From NCBI GenBank assembly GCA_902551985.1, contig CACDFI010000001.1, positions 1 through 64,000 on the forward strand: DNA of 64,000 nucleotides, read 5' to 3'. This DNA comes from an uncultured Pelagibacteraceae bacterium (GTDB lineage Bacteria > Pseudomonadota > Alphaproteobacteria > Pelagibacterales > Pelagibacteraceae). Position numbers and translations under genes: made by a program. This document shows, piece by piece, positions 8,194-16,447 of this stretch. The notes beneath the pieces were generated by a model. It was not told the origin of the DNA. It made no database searches and saw nothing but the letters and a program-made list of their open reading frames with translations. How positions within the stretch are numbered: the first letter of the stretch is position 1; every line of letters starts with the position of its first letter.

Positions 8194-8703
8194 ATGAAAA
8201 ATTTTTTAAATAACATTGACCGTTTTGTTCACCGCACGTTGGAAGCTATGTGCTCACTCTTGTTAGCTGCGATGGTTGGTTTCACTCTTTACAATGTTAC
8301 GATGCGATATGTTTTTAACAACCCTCCTGTTTGGGGGGATTTGCTAACAGTATTAAGTAATATTTGGTTGATGTTTATAGCACTTTCTCTAACAGCAAGA
8401 GATAATGAACATGTAGCTTTAAATTTAATTTATGAAAAATTACCAGACAGATTTTCTTTATATATACGTCAGTTCTGGAAAATTATGATTATGATAATTG
8501 GTGTAGTCTTAATTATTTATGGAATTGAACTTGTAGAGGGTATGCGAGGAAAGTACTGGGAAATGTGGTATTTTGAAATTAGTATGCAAGGTATTGAGTT
8601 CAAACCAAATTATATGCCCAAAAAATATGCAGTTGCAATCTTACCTTTAGCTGGATTTTTGACGACCATTGGTGCTGCAATTGGTTTTTTCAAAAAGGTT
8701 TAG
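8194..8703 (+). CDS. dctQ: TRAP transporter small permease, DctQ family
   Basis: A 169-residue protein with four membrane helices, matching DctQ in length and pattern (NVTMRYVFNNPPVWGDL near residue 35). It partners DctM in the inner membrane. It starts 4 bases after the dctM stop. Five of its seven arginine codons are CGN, like dctM. It ends 16 bases before the convergent permease gene tauC. Confidence 0.88.
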   Translation: MKNFLNNIDRFVHRTLEAMCSLLLAAMVGFTLYNVTMRYVFNNPPVWGDLLTVLSNIWLMFIALSLTARDNEHVALNLIYEKLPDRFSLYIRQFWKIMIMIIGVVLIIYGIELVEGMRGKYWEMWYFEISMQGIEFKPNYMPKKYAVAILPLAGFLTTIGAAIGFFKKV

Positions 8704-8719
8704 TTCTTAAAATTTATTT

Positions 8720-10645
8720 TTAACCTTTGCCTCTCCAAGGTATAGTTTTGTCTATTATTTTTCTTAAGGTCACATCAAACAATAAACCAAGCATACCCAT
8801 TATAAATATTGTTATCCAAATTACCTCATATTGAAAATATTTTTTTGCAACATTTTCAACAAAGCCAATACCTGTTGTTCCAGCTAAAAATTCTGCTGCA
8901 ACTAAAGTTCCCCAACACATTCCTACAGCGACTCTTATTCCAGTAAGAATTTCAGGTAAAGAATTTGGAAAAATAACATGCCTTAGTATTTGTCTTTTTG
9001 ATGCCCCAAGCGAATGTGCAGCATGAATTTTAGAAAGTTGTGTCCCAGATGCTCCCGCTCTAGCTGATATAATCATAATTGATAATGAAACCATAAATAA
9101 TAAAAATACTTTACCTGTATTATCAATTCCAAGAACAGAAATTATCAAAGGTGCCCAAGCTAATGGTGGAACAGGTCTGTATAGTTCGATTAAAGGATCA
9201 AAGAAACCTTTGGCAAATCTATTTAGTCCCATAAATAAACCCAATGGCACTCCAATAATTATTCCAAAAACTAATCCTAAGAATACTCTTAAGAAGGAGT
9301 CCCAGATATGACCATAAGGAACAGGTATCTTAAATAATTTAAAATCACCTGTTACAATTTTTAATACTTTTCCTTTAAAGTTTTCTTTAACAATCCCCTC
9401 ACTGGTATGAACAGGATATTCACCTGGTAAAATATCAGCAATCCAATCTGGTAAAATAAATCCAATAATTGAGCTAACATCTATCATTTCTATCCAAAGA
9501 AGAGGGATATTTTTATAACCTACACTTGGTTTAGACATTAATATAAATTTATTAAAAGTATCTGAAGGTTTAGGAAGCCATCTTCCTGATCCTTGTTCAG
9601 AACAACTTGGTCCACTAGCAACAATTGTTCCAGCTGGAAATAAAAGAATGTCAATTAATCTTAGGTCAGCTTGCTCACTTTCCTGAAGGTTATCAAATTC
9701 AATAATTGCTTTTTGCATTTCATTTAGAGCATTTGGTGGATAAATACTTGCAAATTCTATTCTTCTTGCAATTTTGACAATATTTTTTGCATAATCAGAT
9801 GCAATTTCTTCAGAGTCATCTAGATTTTTTCTATAAGCTTTTACTTCATCTTTTAATTGCTTTATAGAATTTTTGAATTGTGGATTGTGATTTCTCAACT
9901 TAAAAAATTTATCATTTATGATTTTAAGTTCTTTCGCTGCTGCTTGAAATTTCAATCCTTTTGCTGTTTCAGCAACAAATGGGACTTCTATTGTATTTTC
10001 TATTGATCCTGTTCCAGATCTTACTGTAATTATACCCCATTCACCCTGTTCTGAAATTGCTTTAAGTCTATCATTTTTTTGATCATTAGTTTCAAATGGA
10101 TAATCTTGCTTTTTAAAATTAGAACTTAAAAGTCTTATTTCTTTAGTCATCTCATCAATTTTTATTTTTGTATCCATTTCAATTAAATCTTCATTTGTTA
10201 AAAGAGGTATTAATTGTTTAGTCTTGTTTATAAAACTAACTAAAATTGTTTTTTGTTGATTATTTAAATCTTTAGAATTCTGTATTTCAGATGTAATTTT
10301 TTTTAGATTTTTGTTCTCGATTTTAATAATTGAGGTACTTTTAAATTCTCTTTCTTCGATAGGAAATTGATATTTTAATCCTAATAACGATTCATTTATT
10401 TTTGCAACTTGACATAATTCATTTGCAGATTTTGGATAAAACCCTTTTGCAATATCCCATGAATAATAAAGCCAAACTAATAATATTGCAGCACTACCAA
10501 CAATAACCCAGTGTGTTCCTCCTTTGGCTCTTTCTGGATTACCAAATACTGCATCAACTTTTTCAGTTTGAATAAGTCTTCTCCCATAAAGTATACATCC
10601 AATAATAGATACAAAAATTAGTATTGTTACTATTTGGGTTAACAT
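8720..10645 (-). CDS. tauC: taurine/sulfonate-type ABC permease with a large N-terminal extension
   Basis: The last 205 or so residues are a standard TauC/SsuC-type permease domain (IWDSFLRVFLG at its start; EAA loop AAHSLGASKRQILRHVIFPN at about 542-561). Before it lies an extension of over 400 residues: two predicted membrane helices (about 2-20 and 46-64), then a charged, coiled-coil-like stretch (about 100-310), then further hydrophobic patches. Ordinary TauC is about 250-280 residues. The reading frame is uninterrupted, so this is a real long protein. The soluble stretch is probably periplasmic, but topology is not certain. It is the last gene of tauA-tauB-tauC. Confidence 0.85.
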   Translation of the reverse strand: MLTQIVTILIFVSIIGCILYGRRLIQTEKVDAVFGNPERAKGGTHWVIVGSAAILLVWLYYSWDIAKGFYPKSANELCQVAKINESLLGLKYQFPIEEREFKSTSIIKIENKNLKKITSEIQNSKDLNNQQKTILVSFINKTKQLIPLLTNEDLIEMDTKIKIDEMTKEIRLLSSNFKKQDYPFETNDQKNDRLKAISEQGEWGIITVRSGTGSIENTIEVPFVAETAKGLKFQAAAKELKIINDKFFKLRNHNPQFKNSIKQLKDEVKAYRKNLDDSEEIASDYAKNIVKIARRIEFASIYPPNALNEMQKAIIEFDNLQESEQADLRLIDILLFPAGTIVASGPSCSEQGSGRWLPKPSDTFNKFILMSKPSVGYKNIPLLWIEMIDVSSIIGFILPDWIADILPGEYPVHTSEGIVKENFKGKVLKIVTGDFKLFKIPVPYGHIWDSFLRVFLGLVFGIIIGVPLGLFMGLNRFAKGFFDPLIELYRPVPPLAWAPLIISVLGIDNTGKVFLLFMVSLSIMIISARAGASGTQLSKIHAAHSLGASKRQILRHVIFPNSLPEILTGIRVAVGMCWGTLVAAEFLAGTTGIGFVENVAKKYFQYEVIWITIFIMGMLGLLFDVTLRKIIDKTIPWRGKG

Positions 10646-11443
10646 TTAATTTTCTTTCCCCATTATTTCTTCTTCCATGTTCCAAATCATGGATAATATT
10701 TCCTCACGTTTAGATGAAAATTCTTTATTCTTTTTAATTTCTCTTAAATCCTCTTTTAAACCCATTTCTGCAAAAGGAAGATTGTACTCTTTATGTATTC
10801 TACCTGGTCTTGGTGCCATTACATATAATCTTTCACCAAGCAGCAATGCCTCCTCCACTGAGTGAGTAATTAAAATAATTGTTTTTCCCGTTTCTTTCCA
10901 AATCTTAAGAACTAAAGATTGCATTTTTTCTCTTGTCAAAGCATCAAGAGCACCCAATGGCTCGTCCATTAATATTAAATCTGGATCGTTTATAAGACAT
11001 CTTGCAAGTGCAACTCTCTGCTGCATACCTCCTGATAATTGGTATGTAGGAGTATTACCAAAACCTTTTAATCCAACAATTTCTAGCCATTCATCAACTC
11101 TTTTAGCTGTTTTAATTGGATCTTCTTTTTTCATCCTTAGGCCGAAGTCAACATTTTCAGCAACCGTTAACCATTCAAATAAAGCTCCCTGTTGGAATAC
11201 CATTCCTCGTTCTACACCAGGGCCATTAATTTCCTTTCCTCCAAGAACGATAGAACCGGACGTCGGTCTTAAAAATCCAGCTGCTATATTTAAAAGTGTA
11301 GTTTTCCCACAACCCGAAGGTCCTAAAACTGTAAGTAGTTCACCTTTTTTCAGAGTGAAACTTACATCTTTTAACGCATGAACAGTCTCGCCTTTTGGCG
11401 TTTTAAAGATCATATTCAGATCTTGGGAAACTAAGTCACTCAT
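10646..11443 (-). CDS. tauB: taurine/sulfonate-type ABC transporter ATP-binding protein
   Basis: A 265-residue ABC ATPase with Walker A GPSGCGKTT, signature LSGGMQQR, Walker B LILMDEPLGALD and the H-loop ITHSVEEA. It belongs to the nitrate/sulfonate/taurine group (TauB, SsuB). It energises uptake through the adjoining TauC permease and abuts that gene without a gap. It is separated from tauA by a hairpin with a U-tract. Taurine is inferred from tauA and the divergent Tpa gene. Confidence 0.9.
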   Translation of the reverse strand: MSDLVSQDLNMIFKTPKGETVHALKDVSFTLKKGELLTVLGPSGCGKTTLLNIAAGFLRPTSGSIVLGGKEINGPGVERGMVFQQGALFEWLTVAENVDFGLRMKKEDPIKTAKRVDEWLEIVGLKGFGNTPTYQLSGGMQQRVALARCLINDPDLILMDEPLGALDALTREKMQSLVLKIWKETGKTIILITHSVEEALLLGERLYVMAPRPGRIHKEYNLPFAEMGLKEDLREIKKNKEFSSKREEILSMIWNMEEEIMGKEN

Positions 11444-11476
11444 AAGATAACTTTATATAAAAATTTTGTTAAAAAA

Positions 11477-11506
11477 AATAGGCGCTAATTTTAGTTAGCG
11501 CCTATT
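11477..11506 (-). terminator. rho-independent terminator/attenuator between tauA and tauB
   Basis: A perfect 12-bp stem, AATAGGCGCTAA paired with TTAGCGCCTATT, has a 6-base loop. On the minus strand it is followed directly by a run of T. It lies between tauA and tauB in the direction of transcription, so it would stop most transcripts after tauA and leave less mRNA for tauBC. Confidence 0.85.
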
Positions 11507-11526
11507 AAATATTTCTACTCTTTAAA

Positions 11527-12468
11527 TTATAAAGGTAAGAAACTTGTATCTACATTTCCACCAGGCGTTCCCATTCCTTTTAAGAATGCATCAAGGTTTC
11601 CACTTTCCATAGATTGTTTAGTTTCTTCTGGAGTTAAAAATTTAAATCCACTTAAAGTTTCTTTCATATCTGCAACTTTCATTTCAGAAGCTTTAGACAT
11701 AGCATTCATATCACTCTTACCTGCTCTGTATCTGTCATTTGCTTCGTGAGTTACTTCTATGAAAGTTCTTAACATTCCAGGGTTTTCCTTCATAAATTTA
11801 TCAGTTACTGAAGTAATATCTATTCCTAGAATTCCAGCTGCTCTTGCTTCATCTACTGTTAGTAGTCTCGAACCAACAGCTACTGCTGCTTTGATAGAGT
11901 TACCACCAAATAAACATGCCATTACAACATCACCACTTACTAACGCAGCAGCACCTTCTTCAGGGTCCATTTGAATTATATCCATTTTACTTCTGTCAGC
12001 TCCAACAACTTTCATACTTTCATCAAATACATATTCAGCCATTGTTCCAAGTGGAACTGCAACTTTTTTACCTTCTAATTCTGTTGCATTTGCTTTTGTA
12101 ATTCCAGAAGCGTTAGATGTAACACAAGTAGTTCCGCCCATTCCGTATTCCATAGCAATATCAACTAACTTGATAGGTGCATTAGATTTTACAGCATTAA
12201 TAAAAGGCACTAGACCTTGTGAATATGATATATCAATGTCTCCTGCTAGCATTGCATCTGTCATTGCTCCACCATTTGTGAAGTTCGTCCATTTTACTGG
12301 AACTCCAAGAGCTTTAGCAAAATTCTTTTTTTGCATGTCCTCTAGATTTGGACTAGGCCATTCTAGAAAGTATGCAACCCTAACTTCATTTGCAGCAGCA
12401 TTTGCAGCTGAAATTGATAGGTTAAGAGCAAATAAACTTCCTAAAATAAAACTAATTATTTTCTTCAT
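11527..12468 (-). CDS. tauA: taurine-type ABC transporter substrate-binding protein
   Basis: A 313-residue periplasmic binding protein with a signal peptide (about residues 1-24, ending ANA). The body, starting EVRVAYFLEWPSP, has the fold and length of the TauA/SsuA/NMT1 group. It binds the substrate and passes it to TauC. It is divergent from the taurine-pyruvate aminotransferase gene, which makes taurine or a close aminosulfonate the likely ligand. The 229-base divergent region carries the AACCCATTTT motif. The substrate is inferred from context. Confidence 0.88.
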   Translation of the reverse strand: MKKIISFILGSLFALNLSISAANAAANEVRVAYFLEWPSPNLEDMQKKNFAKALGVPVKWTNFTNGGAMTDAMLAGDIDISYSQGLVPFINAVKSNAPIKLVDIAMEYGMGGTTCVTSNASGITKANATELEGKKVAVPLGTMAEYVFDESMKVVGADRSKMDIIQMDPEEGAAALVSGDVVMACLFGGNSIKAAVAVGSRLLTVDEARAAGILGIDITSVTDKFMKENPGMLRTFIEVTHEANDRYRAGKSDMNAMSKASEMKVADMKETLSGFKFLTPEETKQSMESGNLDAFLKGMGTPGGNVDTSFLPL

Positions 12469-12567
12469 TTTGTCTCCTTAATTAAATTTAATTAGCGTTA
12501 TTTAAGTTCAATTTTGAATATAAGTAAATGAATTTTGTAGGCATCATAACCACAGGTAAATGAAGAT

Positions 12568-12581
12568 GTCTAAAATGGGTT
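12568..12581 (-). promoter_or_regulatory. operator-like motif between tauA and tpa
   Basis: On the minus strand this reads AACCCATTTTAGAC and matches 13 of 14 bases of the element at 1210-1223 in the regulator promoter. It is placed in the divergent region serving both tauA and the aminotransferase. The regulatory role is inferred. Confidence 0.45.
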
Positions 12582-12672
12582 CAATTGTAGGTTGTATCGA
12601 ATATTACCTAAACACATATTAAATGTGCGCATTAATTATTTTCTATTTTTTTTAAATTAGTCTATGAGAGAG

Positions 12673-12678
12673 TATAAT
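12673..12678 (+). promoter_or_regulatory. probable -10 box for the taurine-pyruvate aminotransferase gene
   Basis: A perfect TATAAT lies 20 bases before the ATG. The -35 region about 17 bases upstream (TTTTAA) is poor, so expression may depend on an activator. Confidence 0.4.
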
Positions 12679-12697
12679 TAACAATTTTTAAATAATT

Positions 12698-14041
12698 ATG
12701 AGTTCTGAAAAACCACAAATACCAAATTCATTAAATGAACATTGGATGCCATTCTCTTCAAATAGAGATTTTAAAGCAAATCCAAGATTGATAGTAGAGG
12801 CAAAAGGAGTTTATTTAAAAAATCATCAAGGACAAACTCAAATAGATGCGAGTTCGGGTTTATTTTGTAATCCATTAGGCCATGGAAGAGAAGAAATTAT
12901 TGAGGCTATAACAAAACAATTAAGAACTGTTGATTACGCTCAACCCTTTCAACAAGGCTTTGGTGGTTCATTTGAACTTGCCACAAGAATTTCAAAACAT
13001 ACACCAGGAAATTTGAATAGAATTTTTTATACTATATGTGGATCAACTGCTGTTGAAACAGCAATTAAAATTTCAGTTGCTTATCATAAGGCTAGAGGTG
13101 AAGGACAAAGATTTAGATTTGTAGGAAGAGAAAGAGCTTACCACGGTATGAATATTGGTGCTACCTCAGTTGGTGGAATGATTAATAACGTCAAAACTTT
13201 TGCGAGTGTTTTAATGCCAGGAGTTGTTCACATGAGACATACTCATTTACCAGAACATAAATTTGTTTCTGGACAACCAGAAACTGGAGCTGAGATAGCT
13301 GAAGATCTTGAAAGAATTTGTACTAACTTTGGATCTGAAAATATTGCTGCATGCATAGTTGAACCGATTGCAGGATCAACAGGAACACTTGTTCCTCCAA
13401 AAGGATACTTGCAAAGACTTAGAGAGATATGTGACAAACACGGTATTCTTTTAATTTTTGATGAAGTAATTACAGGGTGGGGAAGAACAGGTTCACCATT
13501 TGCATCTCAAGAGTACGGAGTAACTCCTGACATAATTACTATGGCTAAGGCTACAACAAATGGAATTAGTCCTCTAGGAGCAGTTGCTTGCAAGGAAGAA
13601 ATTTATGACACAGTAATGGATGGGTCACCAAAAGGTTCAATTGAACTATTTCATGGCTATACTTATTCTGGGATACCAGTTTCTGTTGCAGCAGGATTAG
13701 CTGTCCAAGATATTTTTGATAAGGAAGACATATTTAATAGAGCAAAAAATTTGGCTCCTTATTTTCAAGAAGGCTTAATGTCTTTAAAAGATATTGATGT
13801 AGTGGATAATATAAGAGGATATGGAATGATGGGTGGAATTGACATTAAAATGGATAAAAAACCAGGAGCGGCTGGATTTACTTGTTTTAAACATTGTTAT
13901 GAAGCTGGCGTCAATTTTAAAGCTACTGGAGATTGTTTAATTATTGCTCCAATGTTCATTTGTGAAAAGAAACATATTGATGAAATTATCGATAAACTTA
14001 GAACAGGAATTACGAATTACTCTAAAAGTAAAAAAAACTAA
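12698..14041 (+). CDS. tpa: taurine--pyruvate aminotransferase (class III PLP aminotransferase)
   Basis: A 447-residue class III aminotransferase. The PLP lysine is Lys284 in TMAKATTNG, the cofactor-binding Asp is Asp255 in IFDEVITGWGR, and the phosphate-binding region is CGSTAVE at about 114-120. Tpa converts taurine and pyruvate to sulfoacetaldehyde and alanine in the cytoplasm. The identity is supported by the divergent tauABC genes, the following alanine dehydrogenase, which would recycle alanine to pyruvate, and an xsc gene at 42011 for the sulfoacetaldehyde. Other omega-aminotransferases look similar, so the assignment depends partly on context. Confidence 0.85.
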   Translation: MSSEKPQIPNSLNEHWMPFSSNRDFKANPRLIVEAKGVYLKNHQGQTQIDASSGLFCNPLGHGREEIIEAITKQLRTVDYAQPFQQGFGGSFELATRISKHTPGNLNRIFYTICGSTAVETAIKISVAYHKARGEGQRFRFVGRERAYHGMNIGATSVGGMINNVKTFASVLMPGVVHMRHTHLPEHKFVSGQPETGAEIAEDLERICTNFGSENIAACIVEPIAGSTGTLVPPKGYLQRLREICDKHGILLIFDEVITGWGRTGSPFASQEYGVTPDIITMAKATTNGISPLGAVACKEEIYDTVMDGSPKGSIELFHGYTYSGIPVSVAAGLAVQDIFDKEDIFNRAKNLAPYFQEGLMSLKDIDVVDNIRGYGMMGGIDIKMDKKPGAAGFTCFKHCYEAGVNFKATGDCLIIAPMFICEKKHIDEIIDKLRTGITNYSKSKKN

Positions 14042-14050
14042 CTCACTTAT

Positions 14051-15166
14051 ATGAAAATAGGTGTTCCAAAGGAAATAAAACCTCAAGAAAACAAAGTCGG
14101 CTTAACTCCTGAAAGTGTTAAAACCCTTATATCTAATGGTCATGAAGTATTAGTTGAAAATAATGGAGGATACGAAGCAGGTTTTGAAAACGATCAATAC
14201 AAGTCTGCTGGAGCAAAAATAGTTAATCAAGCAGAGGATATATTTAATGATGCGGATGTAATTGTAAAAGTGAAAGAACCTCTTTCAAATGAAGTCAAAA
14301 TGATTAAAGAAAATCAAATAGTTTTTACTTACCTGCACTTAGCAGCAGCAAAAGAATTAACTAAGGGTTTAGTTGATTCAAAATCAGTTTGTATAGCTTA
14401 CGAAACTGTTACAGATGATAATGGGAGACTGCCTCTATTAGCGCCCATGAGCGCTGTTGCTGGTAGAATGTCAGTACAAGCAGGTGCACATTGTTTAGAA
14501 AAAAATCAAAAGGGCAGAGGAATATTGTTAGGAGGTGCTCCTGGTGGAGATCCAGCAGAAGTAGTTATACTTGGTGGAGGTGTAGTTGGTGAAAATGCTG
14601 CAATAATAGCAACTGGAATGAGAGCAAAAGTACATGTTGTTGATAAATCAGAGGCTAGATTGAAACAATTGACTGAAATGTTTGGTGATAAGATTATTCC
14701 TCAATTAAGTGATAAGACAGACTTGGAAAAATTAATTTCTAAATGTGATCTTTTAGTTGGTGGAGTTTTAATTCCAGGTGCGGAGGCTCCTAAATTAGTT
14801 ACTAAGAAAATGATTAAAAATATGAAACGTGGATCAGTTATTGTCGATGTTGCAATTGATCAAGGTGGATGTGTTGAAACAAGCAAACCCACAACTCATG
14901 CAGAACCAACTTATATTGTTGATGACATTGTACATTATTGTGTTGCAAATATGCCAGGTGGAGTACCTAGAACTTCAACTTTAGCATTAAATAAAGCAAC
15001 TTTACCTTTCTTAACAAAACTAGCAAATGATGGATATCATAAAGCATTAAAAGAGGATCATAATTTTTTGGCTGGACTAAATGTGCATAAAGGACAAATT
15101 ACATATAAGGCAGTCGCGGACGTTTTTGGATATGATTATTTAACTGCTCGAGATGCGTTAAATTAA
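14051..15166 (+). CDS. ald: alanine dehydrogenase
   Basis: A 371-residue protein starting MKIGVPKEIKPQENKVGLTP, the typical Ald opening, with the NAD-binding motif GGGVVGENAA near residue 176 and the late motif NMPGGVPRTST. It oxidises L-alanine to pyruvate, ammonium and NADH. It starts 9 bases after tpa, which makes sense because Tpa consumes pyruvate and makes alanine. Together they turn taurine nitrogen into ammonium. Its stop overlaps the convergent tesA gene by four bases. Confidence 0.95.
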   Translation: MKIGVPKEIKPQENKVGLTPESVKTLISNGHEVLVENNGGYEAGFENDQYKSAGAKIVNQAEDIFNDADVIVKVKEPLSNEVKMIKENQIVFTYLHLAAAKELTKGLVDSKSVCIAYETVTDDNGRLPLLAPMSAVAGRMSVQAGAHCLEKNQKGRGILLGGAPGGDPAEVVILGGGVVGENAAIIATGMRAKVHVVDKSEARLKQLTEMFGDKIIPQLSDKTDLEKLISKCDLLVGGVLIPGAEAPKLVTKKMIKNMKRGSVIVDVAIDQGGCVETSKPTTHAEPTYIVDDIVHYCVANMPGGVPRTSTLALNKATLPFLTKLANDGYHKALKEDHNFLAGLNVHKGQITYKAVADVFGYDYLTARDALN

Positions 15167-15774
15167 TCAAGAATACTAAGTAGTTTTTTCTCTATATTTT
15201 TACTTATTACTATGACACCTTTTTCATTTGGATGCATACCATCATCTAAATTTAAATCAGGATTTAAAGCAACTCCATCTAGCAAGAAAGGTATAAAATC
15301 CATTTCATATTTGACAGACAAACTTTTAAAAATTTTATCAAATTCATTTTTATAATCTTTTCCATGACTTTCAGGTGCAATCATTCCAGCAATAACTATT
15401 TGAATTTTTTTATTTAATATTTTTATTATAATTTGATCTAAATTTTTTTTGGTTTCATTTGGACTTATTCCACGCAACATATCATTTGCACCAAGGCATA
15501 ATAAAATTATGTCAATATTCTTTTCACTAATTGTCCAGTCAATCCTGTTTAAACCTCCAGCAGATGTATCTCCTGATACACTTGCATTAATCACTTTTAC
15601 TTTTAAGCCTTTTTTATTTAAATTTTTCTCAAGCACATTCGATAAATGATATTTTTTATCTAAACCATAACCTGACATAAGGCTATCACCAAATAAGACA
15701 ACTTTGTAATCGGCTTTGGCTACAAATGCTGGTATTAATAAAACAATTATTTTTATAATTAATTTTTTTATCAT
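15163..15774 (-). CDS. tesA: GDSL/SGNH esterase, TesA family (thioesterase I/lysophospholipase)
   Basis: A 203-residue protein with an N-terminal signal peptide (about 1-21) and SGNH blocks: VLFGDSLMSG with catalytic Ser31, the Gly in SGDTSAGG, GANDMLRG, and DDGMHPNEKG with the Asp-His pair. TesA hydrolyses acyl esters and thioesters in the periplasm. It is divergent from an ABC ATPase gene, and the two start codons overlap (TCATGA at 15771-15776). The pairing with ybbA-ybbP is the same as in E. coli, which supports both calls. Confidence 0.9.
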   Translation of the reverse strand: MIKKLIIKIIVLLIPAFVAKADYKVVLFGDSLMSGYGLDKKYHLSNVLEKNLNKKGLKVKVINASVSGDTSAGGLNRIDWTISEKNIDIILLCLGANDMLRGISPNETKKNLDQIIIKILNKKIQIVIAGMIAPESHGKDYKNEFDKIFKSLSVKYEMDFIPFLLDGVALNPDLNLDDGMHPNEKGVIVISKNIEKKLLSILD

Positions 15775-16447
15775 GAGTAAACTTTTAAAATTATCTAATG
15801 TTAATTTAAATTATACAATAGACAGCAAGTCTATAAATATTTTAAAAAATATTAGTTTCGAAGCAGATAATAAAGAAACTATTTCAGTAGTTGGGGAAAG
15901 TGGTTCAGGCAAAACAAGTTTAATCATGTTGATCGGAGGTCTAGAAAAAGTATCATCAGGAAATATTTTTTTTAGAGATTCAGAGTTGTCTAAAATGAAT
16001 GAGGATGAAATTTCTAAAATTAGAAGAAAAAATATAGGAATAGTATTTCAATCCTTTTATTTAATACCAAATTATACTGCACTTGAAAATGTTAGCCTAT
16101 CCTTAGAAATAAATAAATTTGATAATCCAACAGCGAAAGCAAAAGAAATTTTAGATAGGTTTGGTTTAAGTAATAGATTTAATAATTTTCCAAGCCAACT
16201 TTCAGGAGGCGAACAACAGAGGGTTGCCATTGCAAGGTCTGTTGCAATGAAACCAGAGCTAATTTTAGCGGATGAGCCTACTGGTAACTTAGATAGTGAA
16301 AATACAGACAAAATTTCTAGTTTACTTTTTAATTATATTGAAGATGAAAATGCAAGTTTAATAATGGTTACTCACGACAATAATTTGGCTAATTTAACAA
16401 AAAGAAAAATCATTATTAAAGATGGAGTAATAAGTGAAAATAAATGA
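15773..16447 (+). CDS. ybbA: ABC transporter ATP-binding protein, YbbA/LolD type
   Basis: A 224-residue ABC ATPase with Walker [10 protein letters not shown], signature LSGGEQQR, Walker [13 protein letters not shown] and the His of MVTHD. I use the ATG at 15773, not the longer frame from 15716, because [12 protein letters not shown] begins the normal ABC fold and the extra 19 residues would lie inside tesA. It powers the MacB/FtsX-like membrane protein of the next gene, which it overlaps by 14 bases. The substrate of YbbAP-type systems is uncertain; a lipid-linked or periplasmic role is likely. Confidence 0.92.
   Translation: MSKLLKLSNVNLNYTIDSKSINILKNISFEADNKETISVVGESGSGKTSLIMLIGGLEKVSSGNIFFRDSELSKMNEDEISKIRRKNIGIVFQSFYLIPNYTALENVSLSLEINKFDNPTAKAKEILDRFGLSNRFNNFPSQLSGGEQQRVAIARSVAMKPELILADEPTGNLDSENTDKISSLLFNYIEDENASLIMVTHDNNLANLTKRKIIIKDGVISENK

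Noticed and set aside
12170-12481. 103-residue plus-strand frame opposite tauA
   Set aside because: It is a shadow of tauA; its composition is that of an antisense translation and it has no ribosome-binding site.
15716-15772. Longer start for the YbbA ATPase
   Set aside because: The added residues lie inside tesA on the other strand and precede the normal ABC fold.
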